This document shows positions 44,789-51,617 of a stretch of DNA of 64,000 nt, one piece after another; the stretch's first letter is position 1, and the number at the start of each line of letters is the position of its first letter. The stretch spans positions 62,001 to 126,000 of the forward strand of contig NZ_JAMXMX010000014.1 in NCBI RefSeq assembly GCF_024055725.1, given 5' to 3'. The notes beneath the pieces were generated by a model. That model ran no database searches and was not told the origin of the DNA. It worked only from the letters and a program-made list of their open reading frames with translations. A program made the translations under genes and the position numbers. The DNA comes from Actinoallomurus spadix (lineage in GTDB: Bacteria > Actinomycetota > Actinomycetes > Streptosporangiales > Streptosporangiaceae).

Positions 44789-46069
44789 TCAGCCGGCCGT
44801 CGTGGCCGCCGTGTCACAGGCGGCGGCGCGGTCCAGGAGCAGCGTGCGCTCCCGGTCGTTCCGGGTCAGCGACGCGGCGCGCTCGAACTCGGCGCGGGCC
44901 TCCGCGGCGCGCCCCAGCCGCGCCAGGAGGTCACCGCGCACGCTCGGCAGCAGGTGGTAGCCCTTCAGCGCCGGTTCGCCGGCGAGCCCGTCGACGATCC
45001 GCAGGCCCTCCTCCGGGCCGTGCGCCATGGCCACCGCGACCGCGCGGTTCAGCTCGACGACGGGAGACGGCGCGATCCTCCCGAGCGCCTCGTACAGCGT
45101 GGCGATGCGCGCCCAGTCCGTGTCCTCCGCGGTCGGCGCCTGGGCGTGGCAGGCGGCGATCGCGGCCTGCAGCATGTACGGGCCGATCCCGCCGCCGACC
45201 TCCTCGGCCCGCAGCAGCGCCGCGAACCCGCGGCGGATGAGCAACTGGTCCCACTTGCCACGATCCTGGTCGAGGAGCTGGATCGGCTCGCCGGACGGGC
45301 CGACGCGCGCGCGAAGGCGGGAGGCCTGGATCTCCATCAGGGCGACCAGTCCGTGCACCTCCGGCTCCCTCGGCATCAGCTCGGCGAGGACCCGGCCGAG
45401 CCGCAGGGCCTCCTGGCACAGCGCGGGCCGTGTCCAGTCGTCGCCCGCCGTCGCGGAGTAGCCCTCGTTGAACACGAGGTACAGGACCTCCAGGACGGAG
45501 GACAGGCGGGCGGCGCGTTCCGCCCCCGGAGGCACCTCGAAGGGGACCTTCTTCGTGGCGAGAGTCCGTTTCGCCCGGACGATCCGCTGGGCGACGGTCG
45601 CCTCGGGGACGAGGAACGCCCGCGCGATCTCGTCGGTCGTCAGCCCGCCCAGCAGCCGGAGCGTGAGCGCGACCCGCGCCTCCGTGGACAGCACCGGGTG
45701 GCAGGAGATGAACATGAGGCGCAGCAGGTCGTCGCCCAGGTCCTCCTCCAGCGCGGCCTCCAGCTCCGCGTCGGTGGGGTCCTGGCGCGTCTCGAGATCG
45801 CGGCCGATCTCCTGCTGCTTCTGCTCGAACCGCTTCTCCCGGCGGATGCGGTCGATCGCCCGGTGCTTGGCGGTGGCCATGAGCCAGGCGCCCGGGTTGT
45901 CCGGGACGCCGTCCTGCGGCCACTGTTCGAGGGCGGCGACGAGCGCGTCCTGCGCCAGCTCCTCGGCGACGCCGACGTCCCGCATCATCCGGGTCAGGCC
46001 CGCGATGATCCGCGCCGACTCCAGCCGCCAGATCGCGTCGATCGTCCGGTGCACATCGGGTGTCGTCAC
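44789..46069 (-). CDS. ECF42-type RNA polymerase sigma factor with TPR-like C-terminal extension
   Basis: The 426-aa protein has sigma region 2 (residues 5-80, VAEELAQDALVAALEQWP and NPGAWLMATAKHRAIDRIR) and region 4 (about 125-175, LTLRLLGGLTTDEIARAFLVPEATVAQRIVRAKR). A 240-residue helical C-terminal extension follows (EVHGLVALMEIQASRLRAR... LYEALGRIAPSPVVELNRAVAVA), the mark of the ECF42 group. These factors have no anti-sigma factor; the extension is needed for activity, and the partner is a DGPF-domain protein. The DGPF gene here lies 2.8 kb upstream, separated by an intruding segment. The start is a GTG at 46069. Confidence 0.92.
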   Translation of the reverse strand: MTTPDVHRTIDAIWRLESARIIAGLTRMMRDVGVAEELAQDALVAALEQWPQDGVPDNPGAWLMATAKHRAIDRIRREKRFEQKQQEIGRDLETRQDPTDAELEAALEEDLGDDLLRLMFISCHPVLSTEARVALTLRLLGGLTTDEIARAFLVPEATVAQRIVRAKRTLATKKVPFEVPPGAERAARLSSVLEVLYLVFNEGYSATAGDDWTRPALCQEALRLGRVLAELMPREPEVHGLVALMEIQASRLRARVGPSGEPIQLLDQDRGKWDQLLIRRGFAALLRAEEVGGGIGPYMLQAAIAACHAQAPTAEDTDWARIATLYEALGRIAPSPVVELNRAVAVAMAHGPEEGLRIVDGLAGEPALKGYHLLPSVRGDLLARLGRAAEARAEFERAASLTRNDRERTLLLDRAAACDTAATTAG

Positions 46070-46117
46070 GCAGCCGATCAGAGCACCGCCGCCCACCCTG
46101 CCGCAACCCATCGAGCG

Positions 46118-46232
46118 AGCCGAGAGTCGCCGATGGCGTGGATCCTTGCCGTCGGTACCGCCGGACAGAAGGGGCAGATGCGGCGAGCGCTGGTCTACTG
46201 CGGCGGCAAGGCGGCCACTACGACGGCGAAGC
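46118..46232. repeat. 115-bp direct repeat, copy A
   Basis: This ungapped 115-bp segment is repeated at 48593-48707 with 102 identical bases. Both copies keep CCTTGCCG (46144-46151) and its complement CGGCAAGG (46204-46211), so each could fold into a long-armed stem-loop. Copy A sits 49 bp upstream of the ECF42 gene start. It does not encode a conserved protein that I recognise. Confidence 0.9.
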
Positions 46233-46307
46233 CCCTCCCCCGAGGAGCACCGCGGACCTGGCGGAGCGCCGCTCCATGCGCCTCTCGGCGCAAGCTGGAC
46301 CGATCGA

Positions 46308-47359
46308 TCACGCCCGATCTTCGGCTTCGGCGAGCGCATCGCGGTATTCCCGCGTCCACTCGGCGTCCTGCTGATCCGAGGGGAGAGAGGCCAGGCCAGC
46401 CGCAAGGTGCTCCGCTGCGTCCGGGTACTCACCGAGGGCCAGCAGCGCCAGGCCGATGTTGACGTGCTGAAAGTCGGGCGTCAGCCAGTACGCCGTTCCG
46501 GGCGGGGAATGTCGGTTGGCCTGGTCCTCCAGTGCGGCCGCCTCGGTGAGGAGACGCCGGGCGGCCGCCTTCTCACCGAGAAGGGCATATCCCTGAGCCG
46601 CTTGGACGGCATCACCCAGCCGTTGCGCCGGGTGCGCGCCGGGCGTGTGGTAGGCGGCAAGGAAGTGGCGGACGATCCCCCGCGGCCGATTCTGCCGGCG
46701 GGCAAGGTAGCCTTTGAAGTTCGCGGCCTGCGCGGCGAGTGTGCCGTCGTGGATGTCGTCGGCCATCTCTTCGGCTTCGGTCAGCGTGTGGGCCGCTGCT
46801 GCGTCATTGCGCGCAGTTCGGCCTGTAGCCATCCGCTGAACTGGACCCATTCGGCGGCGACAGGAGCGAGCGAGTCGCGGACCTTACCGCGGGTTTCGCG
46901 CAGCAGCCGTGTGACGGTGCGGGCCTGGGCGAGCGTGGCCGACAGGATCACGGAAGGGCCGAGCGTGTCATCGAGGCGGCGCTGCATGGCCAGGATGGTC
47001 GCAAGGGACTCGACGACGGTCAGATCTACCCGTCCCGGGCGCTGGACGGCGAGCGCGAGACGTTCTTCGTCGTCGGGTGTGAGTAGGCCATTGAGATCGA
47101 TGCCGGAGTCTCGCCAGACGGACGCCTCGGCGGTATCCGCCGCACGGTCGCCAAAAAGGGCCTCTTCGGTCATTTCGAATACGGCGGCGTAAAGCATCCG
47201 GTAACGAGACCGGGGCGGATGCTCGCCGGCTTCATGACCGCGAATCGTCCGGCAGAGGTCCCTCACCTTCGGCATCGAGCGGCGGTCCCGCTCGCTCGCG
47301 GCGTCGCCATGCGCCCTCAACCCGGGCGCCGGCCTGTCGCCTTCCCCGAGGGTCGACAT
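46308..47359 (-). pseudogene. Frameshifted XRE-type regulator with TPR domain
   Basis: Two overlapping frames form one gene. The 5' part (47359-46781) has KVRDLCRTIRGHEAGEHPP and RYRMLYAAVFEMTEEALFG, the end of a Cro-type HTH and its linker, then SLAPVAAEWVQFSGWLQAELR. The 3' part (46850-46308) continues NDAAAAHTLTEAEEMADD and TPR-like helices to the end. The frame changes at a GCGCGC run near 46807-46812, where one extra GC pair explains the shift (CTG-CGC-AAT restored). The first half of the HTH is also missing at the 5' end, near 47350. It is probably non-functional. Confidence 0.75.
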
Positions 47360-47624
47360 CGGCTGGCGTACGTTCGTCCTCTACACGAAGGACTACGCCG
47401 AGTTCTGCCAGCGGGTCGCGGGACGGTTCATCCACCACGTGCCGACCGACGACCACAAGTGCGACAGCGTTTGCACGGGCGACATCCCGCCCGCCGAGGC
47501 CGGTCCGATCGCCAAGACGCTCGCCGCGATGCGCGCGGCAGGCATCCCGATCGATGAGGAGCTGTGGCAGGCGCACGCGGCCGCCTGCTCGCAGTGTCAC
47601 GCCGGCTGCACCGACAGCCCGTGA
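47355..47624 (+). pseudogene. 5'-truncated small Cys-rich ORF
   Basis: A coding-like frame runs from about 47355 to a TGA at 47624: DIGWRTFVLYTKDYAEFCQRV, then HHVPTDDHKCDSVCTGDIP and a final CSQCHAGC. No ATG, GTG or TTG start exists before GTG 47439, which lies inside the conserved-looking sequence. The 5' end was probably lost at the junction where the XRE pseudogene also lost its HTH. Translation from GTG 47439 would give 61 residues. The four clustered cysteines suggest metal binding. The family is not recognised. Confidence 0.5.
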
Positions 47625-47637
47625 CATCCACACCTCA

Positions 47638-47676
47638 GGCGACCCCAGGTCATATGCTCGGCGACCTGGGGTCGCC
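47638..47676. terminator. Strong 14-bp hairpin between the Cys-rich ORF and the kinase
   Basis: The arms GGCGACCCCAGGTC and GACCTGGGGTCGCC pair perfectly over 14 bp around an 11-base loop. The hairpin ends 21 bases before the kinase ATG and begins 13 bases after the Cys-rich ORF stop codon. It could terminate the upstream ORF or act as a 5' leader structure of the kinase mRNA. Confidence 0.7.
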
Positions 47677-47697
47677 CTCTATCCAGCGAGGACCGCC

Positions 47698-48594
47698 ATG
47701 AGACACGCGTGGGACGCTCTGCCGGACGACGTCCGCAGCGCCGTCGAGCAGCGGTGCGGCGGGCAAGTCCTCAAAGCCGAGATGCCCCCGATGGGATGCA
47801 GCTCGGACTTCTCCGCCACGCTCCACCTGGACGGCGGCAGGGTGTTCTGCAAGGGCATCCACGCTGACCATCCCGCCGCGTGGATGCACCGCAACGAGGC
47901 GGCCGTGAATGCTCTGCTGCCCCGCGGCCTGGCGCCCCGGCTGCTGTGGCAGCTCGAGGTCGACGGATGGCTGATGCTCGGCTTCGAGCACATGGCCGGA
48001 CGGCACTCGGACCTGGCCCCGTCCTCTGCCGACCTGGCCGCCGTCGCAGAGGCCGTCACGGCGCTACATCAGCCGATCCCGTCCGCCGCGCCGAATCGCA
48101 GCCTCGCGGCACGCTGGGCCCGCCGGCCGGTGTGGCGGCAGTACGCCCAAGATCCTCCGCGCGACCTGGATTCGTGGGAGGCCGAGCACCTGCCACGGCT
48201 CGTCGAGCTGGAAACGGCGGCGCCCGGACTGGTCGACGGGGACGCGCTGCTGCACACCGACCTGCAGCCGGGGAACCTCCTCATCGACGACGGCGCGGTC
48301 GTGGTCATCGACTGGGCGTGGGCGTCACAGGGCGCGGCGTGGGTCGACCCGGCCTTCATGGTGATCAGGCTCGTGGCGGCCGGCCATTCGCCCCAGAGCG
48401 CGGAGTCGTGGGCGGCGCGGATTCCCGCGTGGCGCGAGGCCCCGGCGGCTGCGGTGACGGCGTTCGCTGCCACGGTGCTGGGCCTGTGGGGCCACAAGAC
48501 GCGGTCGGCGGCGGCCCGTCCGCACTCGGCCCCGCTGACGGCCGCCGCCCGGGCCTGGACCCGCCACCGCCTCAAGACGACCTGCCGCACGTAG
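47698..48594 (+). CDS. Aminoglycoside-phosphotransferase-family kinase
   Basis: The 298-aa protein has the APH kinase core: ATP-site lysine K52 (VFCKGIH), E67 in the following helix, catalytic loop H186-T-D188-L-Q-P-G-N193, and metal-binding D205 in VVVIDWAWA. GWLMLGFEHMAGRHSDL is the hinge. Family members phosphorylate aminoglycosides or small metabolites; no substrate can be named. GAGGA precedes the ATG. It lies inside the segment bounded by 115-bp repeats, and its stop codon overlaps the start of repeat copy B. Confidence 0.85.
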   Translation: MRHAWDALPDDVRSAVEQRCGGQVLKAEMPPMGCSSDFSATLHLDGGRVFCKGIHADHPAAWMHRNEAAVNALLPRGLAPRLLWQLEVDGWLMLGFEHMAGRHSDLAPSSADLAAVAEAVTALHQPIPSAAPNRSLAARWARRPVWRQYAQDPPRDLDSWEAEHLPRLVELETAAPGLVDGDALLHTDLQPGNLLIDDGAVVVIDWAWASQGAAWVDPAFMVIRLVAAGHSPQSAESWAARIPAWREAPAAAVTAFAATVLGLWGHKTRSAAARPHSAPLTAAARAWTRHRLKTTCRT

Positions 48595-48707
48595 CCGAGA
48601 GCCGCCGATCACCCGGTTCCTTGCCGTTGGTATCGCCGGGCAGAAGGGACAGATGCGGCGAGCGCTCGTCTACTGCGGCGGCAAGGTGGCCACTATGACG
48701 GCGAAGC
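48593..48707. repeat. 115-bp direct repeat, copy B
   Basis: This is the same orientation and length as copy A at 46118-46232, with 13 mismatches and no gaps. CCTTGCCG (48619-48626) and CGGCAAGG (48679-48686) are kept. It starts at the kinase stop codon. The two copies bound a 2.36-kb segment lying between the DGPF gene and its ECF42 sigma factor. Confidence 0.9.
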
Positions 48708-48887
48708 GGCCGTACCGACGCGGAGACACATCGACGCCTGCCGGACAGGTACCTGACCGGGGTGCTTGAGGACCGGCCGGGCGTGCCGTCGCACACCCCT
48801 GAGCCGGGTGTGCGACGACCGCTGGAACTCAGGCTTCTCGGCGAGGTCGCCGGGGCCGTACTCGACGGAGCGAAGGCCCCGGCGGGG
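48708..48887. other. Non-coding remainder of the kinase-DGPF convergent gap
   Basis: With repeat copy B this makes a 293-bp gap between convergent genes. It contains the hairpin at 48788-48816 and a GC-rich stretch without a supported gene. A plus-strand frame here recalls the opening of SARP regulators (LELRLLGEVAGAVLDG) but continues antisense to the DGPF gene and is not believed. Confidence 0.4.
48788..48816. terminator. Hairpin terminator, DGPF gene and/or kinase
   Basis: The arms GTCGCACACCC and GGGTGTGCGAC pair perfectly over 11 bp around a 7-base loop. The hairpin lies 72 bp after the DGPF stop codon and 194 bp after the kinase stop codon, in convergent orientation. Confidence 0.7.
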
Positions 48888-49226
48888 CTACCGGCCTGGG
48901 CCGAGGACCTCGCGGATCTCGCCCTCGCCGTCGCCGATGATCCGCCAGAACCGCTTCGACAGCTCGATGGCCTCCTCCTTAGAACGGACCTCGATCAGCG
49001 CGAAGCCGACGACCGCCTCCTTCGCCTCGGCGAAGGGCCCGTCGGTCACCGTGACCTTTCCGTTCTCGGCTCTGATGGAGGTGCCCTCGGGGTGCAGTCC
49101 GCCGGTCGCCAGCAACACGCCCGCCCGGGTCATCTCATCGGTGAACCTGCCCATCTCGACCATGAGCCTCTCGTCCGGCGGGCCGCCCGCGGACTGGTCG
49201 TCCTTGGTCATCATGAGGAACCGCAT
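48888..49226 (-). CDS. DGPF-domain (YCII-related) protein, ECF42 partner
   Basis: The 112-aa protein begins MRFLMMTKDD and has the signature D62-G-P-F65 in VTVTDGPFAEAKEAVVGFALIEV. The YCII-like alpha-beta fold forms dimers. DGPF proteins are the hallmark targets and partners of ECF42 sigma factors; their biochemical role is unknown. The ATG at 49226 was chosen because AAGGAG lies 8 bases upstream; a GTG at 49235 directly abuts the ribosome site. A TGTCGA-N17-CGACGC promoter lies upstream. Confidence 0.9.
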   Translation of the reverse strand: MRFLMMTKDDQSAGGPPDERLMVEMGRFTDEMTRAGVLLATGGLHPEGTSIRAENGKVTVTDGPFAEAKEAVVGFALIEVRSKEEAIELSKRFWRIIGDGEGEIREVLGPGR

Positions 49227-49290
49227 CGTCGTCACTCCTTCTCCGGGCCGGGGCCGGAGGATCCGGCCGGCTCTTCTCGCCTTCGCCTGC

Positions 49291-49319
49291 GCGTCGAACG
49301 GGAGTCGGCCGGATCGACA
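49291..49319 (-). promoter_or_regulatory. ECF42-type promoter of the DGPF gene
   Basis: On the minus strand, TGTCGA (49319-49314), 17 bases, then CGACGC (49296-49291). This fits the TGTCGA / CGA-containing elements reported for ECF42 of Streptomyces venezuelae. The sequence next to each element is also identical to the divergent doxX promoter. Confidence 0.8.
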
Positions 49320-49428
49320 ACCCCCCGGGGGGCGGATTCCGTCACGGATCCCCGTGTCGGCGTGGACCGCCGCCGGAAGGGCCGCTGACCTGCGGCGGGA
49401 GAAATCTCGAAAAAAAATCCGGGCGAGA

Positions 49429-49457
49429 TGTCGATCCGGTGGCTCGCCGTTCGACGC
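49429..49457 (+). promoter_or_regulatory. ECF42-type promoter of doxX
   Basis: TGTCGA (49429-49434), 17 bases, then CGACGC (49452-49457). Compared with the DGPF promoter, both elements, the spacer length and the first and last five spacer bases (TCCGG and CCGTT) are identical. A leader of about 115 nt to the doxX ATG is expected. Confidence 0.8.
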
Positions 49458-49577
49458 GTGAGCAGAGGCCGGGAAGACGCCACAGGCATCCCGGTGCCGC
49501 GTCCGCCCCGACGATCGTGACGCCCCCGGCCTCGCCCGCTTTCACGTACGCCGCAGTTCGAATGGAAGGAAGACACC

Positions 49578-50033
49578 ATGGTCGCCACCGAGAACACCAC
49601 CGCCCGCACGACCGCCGCCGTCACCCGTACGACCGGCGCCTCCCCCGCGTCCGGAAGGCGCGCCCGGAACCGCGCGCTGTGGACGATCCAGATCCTGCTC
49701 GCGGCGTTCCTGCTGATCGTCTCGGCGGCCCCCAAGTTCGCGGGACAGCGGGAGGCGGTGGAGGACTTCGCGAAGATCGGCTGGGGACAGTGGTTCCGGT
49801 ACTTCACCGGCGCGGTCGAGGCCGCCGGCGGGATCGGCCTGCTCATCCCCCGGCTCGCCGGCTGGGCGGCGCTCGGCCTGATCGGGCTGATGGTCGGCGC
49901 GATCATCACGCAGGTGTTCGTGCTGGTGCCCGCGCTCGCGGTGTTCCCCGCCGTGCTCGGCGTGGTGTTCGCGGTGATCGCCCGGGTGCGGATGCCGCAG
50001 GCCGTCTCACCGGCCGCACTGTTCCGGCGCTGA
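49578..50033 (+). CDS. DoxX-family membrane protein
   Basis: The 151-aa protein has a Thr-rich N-terminal tail of about 30 residues and four membrane helices (about 34-52, 72-90, 95-113, 118-136). AAPKFAGQREAVEDFAKIGWGQWFRYFTGAVE is the characteristic DoxX loop. DoxX-type proteins are associated with redox or quinone-linked membrane complexes and thiol stress. GGAAGGAAG precedes the ATG. The promoter matches that of the divergent DGPF gene, placing doxX in the ECF42 regulon. Confidence 0.88.
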   Translation: MVATENTTARTTAAVTRTTGASPASGRRARNRALWTIQILLAAFLLIVSAAPKFAGQREAVEDFAKIGWGQWFRYFTGAVEAAGGIGLLIPRLAGWAALGLIGLMVGAIITQVFVLVPALAVFPAVLGVVFAVIARVRMPQAVSPAALFRR

Positions 50034-50059
50034 GACCACCGGCTCCGCGCTACGGTCCT

Positions 50060-50099
50060 CCGACGGCCGCCGGCCCTTCTGGGCGCCGGCGGCCGTCGG
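50060..50099. terminator. Bidirectional terminator between doxX and whiB
   Basis: The 15-bp perfect arms CCGACGGCCGCCGGC and GCCGGCGGCCGTCGG surround a 10-base loop. The hairpin fills the 70-bp gap between the convergent genes. Confidence 0.88.
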
Positions 50100-50103
50100 C
50101 TCG

Positions 50104-50394
50104 TCAGCGGGCCCGGTGGCCGCGCTCCGGCCGGGAGGCGCCGACCGGCCGCCGCCGGGAGCCGGACCGCATGACCCGGCGTTCGTCCTCGTCGATTCCG
50201 CCCCAGACGCCGTGTCCTTGGCCGGTCTCCAGGGCGTATCGCAGGCAGTCCTGCCGTACCGGGCATCGTCCGCAGACGGCCCGCGCCTCGGCGACCTGGG
50301 CCGGCGTCAGGCTCCCGCTCCCGATGGGGAAGAAGACCTCCGGGTCGACCTTCTGGCATTCAGCGCGGTTCATCCACGAAACGTCGAAAAGCAT
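50104..50394 (-). CDS. WhiB-family iron-sulfur regulator
   Basis: The 96-aa protein has the four cluster-binding cysteines C13, C41, C44 and C50 (AECQK, VCGRCPVRQDC), FFPIG before them, and the GVWGGIDEDERR turn followed by a basic DNA-binding tail. WhiB-like proteins bind a [4Fe-4S] cluster and the housekeeping sigma factor to control development or redox responses. The ATG at 50394 is preferred over a TTG at 50406. The 218-bp gap to the Rieske gene presumably contains both promoters. I see no carotenoid-specific WhiB signature. Confidence 0.92.
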   Translation of the reverse strand: MLFDVSWMNRAECQKVDPEVFFPIGSGSLTPAQVAEARAVCGRCPVRQDCLRYALETGQGHGVWGGIDEDERRVMRSGSRRRPVGASRPERGHRAR

Positions 50395-50612
50395 GAGGAA
50401 TCCCAACGATGTGTTTGGGGCGTATCGGTGTTCAGGGAGGTGATCAGCGGTCGCGGTCGCCGCTCGACTGAGACCGCCCTACTTCCCGCCCGATTCGGGG
50501 CCATGCACGGGAGCACGAAGGGTAAGGCATCTGTAGCCGATGGGTAAGCGATTGACGCCGATCCGGCAGGGGGAGGTACGGCCGGAGACGACCCGGCCGG
50601 AGGGGGACGGCG

Positions 50613-51617
50613 GTGGACCGCGATGACCAGGGACGACGTTCGGCACGGTGGCCGGTGCGGCGTCGTCCGCCGACGCGCTGGGCCGAGCAGGAGCCGACCG
50701 TCGGGCAGGCCGACGCGGCGGTGATCGGAGCGGCACTGAAACGAGCGCGGGAGCGCCCCTCCGGGAACTGGTTCGCCGTCGCCCCGAGCGGTGACGTACG
50801 GGCGGACCGGCCGCTGGGCCTGCGCGTCCTCGGCCGGGAACTGGTCGCCTGGCGCGACCGGGCCGGAACCGCGGTGGCCGGGCCCGGTGCCTGCCCGCAC
50901 CTCGGCGCGCCGCTGGCGCGCGGCCGGATCGTCTGCGGAGACCTGGTGTGCCGGTGGCACGGCCTGCGGCTCGCGCCGGACGGCGGGGCGGGCTGGCGGC
51001 CGCTACCCTGCCACGACGACGGCGTCCTGACGTGGGTCCGGCTCGACCAGGCCGGTGAGGACCCGTCGCCCCGGCCGGTGCTGCCCGCCCGCCCGCGGCC
51101 GGCCCGCAGCCTGCACGCGGTGATCCGGGCGGTGGGCGTGTGCGAGCCGGAGGACGTGGTCGCCAACCGGCTCGACCCGTGGCACGGCGCCTGGTTCCAC
51201 CCGTACTCCTTCGCCCGTCTCCGCGTGGCGCACGCCCCGCCCGCCGGCGCCGAAAACGCCGACGACCGGTTCCTGGTGGAGGTCACGTACCGCCTCGGTC
51301 CGCGCCTGGGGGTGCCGGTGCTGGCGGAGTTCACCTCCCCCGAGCCCCGGACGGTCGTGATGCGCATCGTCGAGGGTGAGGGCGCTGGCAGCGTGGTCGA
51401 GACGCACGCCACCCCCCTCGGCCCCGGGCGGGACGGCCGCCCGCGCACCGCGGTGATCGAGGCGACGATCGCTACCTCCGAGCGCCCCGGGTTCGCGGTC
51501 GCGCGGCTCGCGGCGCCGGTCGTACGGCCGCTGATGCGGCGCGCGGCCGCGCGGTTGTGGCGCGACGACCTCGCCTACGCCGAACGCCGCTACGCCCTGC
51601 GCGCCGAGGGTCCCTGA
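50613..51617 (+). CDS. Rieske-type protein of the carotenoid cluster
   Basis: The 334-aa protein has a Rieske [2Fe-2S] domain with CPHLGAPL and CRWHGL (Cys-x-His and Cys-x2-His ligands, about residues 94-115). A C-terminal domain of about 200 residues follows, resembling DUF5914 (LDPWHGAWFHPYSFARLRV). It probably oxidises a carotenoid end group or supplies electrons for that step. The start is a GTG at 50613 with GGAGGGGG upstream. It is the only cluster gene on the plus strand, and its last 28 bp overlap the CrtU-like gene. Confidence 0.85.
   Translation: MDRDDQGRRSARWPVRRRPPTRWAEQEPTVGQADAAVIGAALKRARERPSGNWFAVAPSGDVRADRPLGLRVLGRELVAWRDRAGTAVAGPGACPHLGAPLARGRIVCGDLVCRWHGLRLAPDGGAGWRPLPCHDDGVLTWVRLDQAGEDPSPRPVLPARPRPARSLHAVIRAVGVCEPEDVVANRLDPWHGAWFHPYSFARLRVAHAPPAGAENADDRFLVEVTYRLGPRLGVPVLAEFTSPEPRTVVMRIVEGEGAGSVVETHATPLGPGRDGRPRTAVIEATIATSERPGFAVARLAAPVVRPLMRRAAARLWRDDLAYAERRYALRAEGP

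Larger units (their letters stand above)
49236..49577. other. 342-bp divergent control region between DGPF and doxX
   Basis: No gene is seen here. The region holds the two ECF42-type promoters, a CCCCCCGGGGGG palindrome near 49322-49333 between them, and an A-run inside the small hairpin ATCTCG-N14-CGAGAT (49404-49429) just before the doxX -35 element. Confidence 0.7.

Noticed and set aside
48762-49388. Plus-strand frame with a SARP-like opening (LELRLLGEVAGAVLDG)
   Set aside because: It is antisense to the well-supported DGPF gene, and the resemblance stops after about 20 residues.
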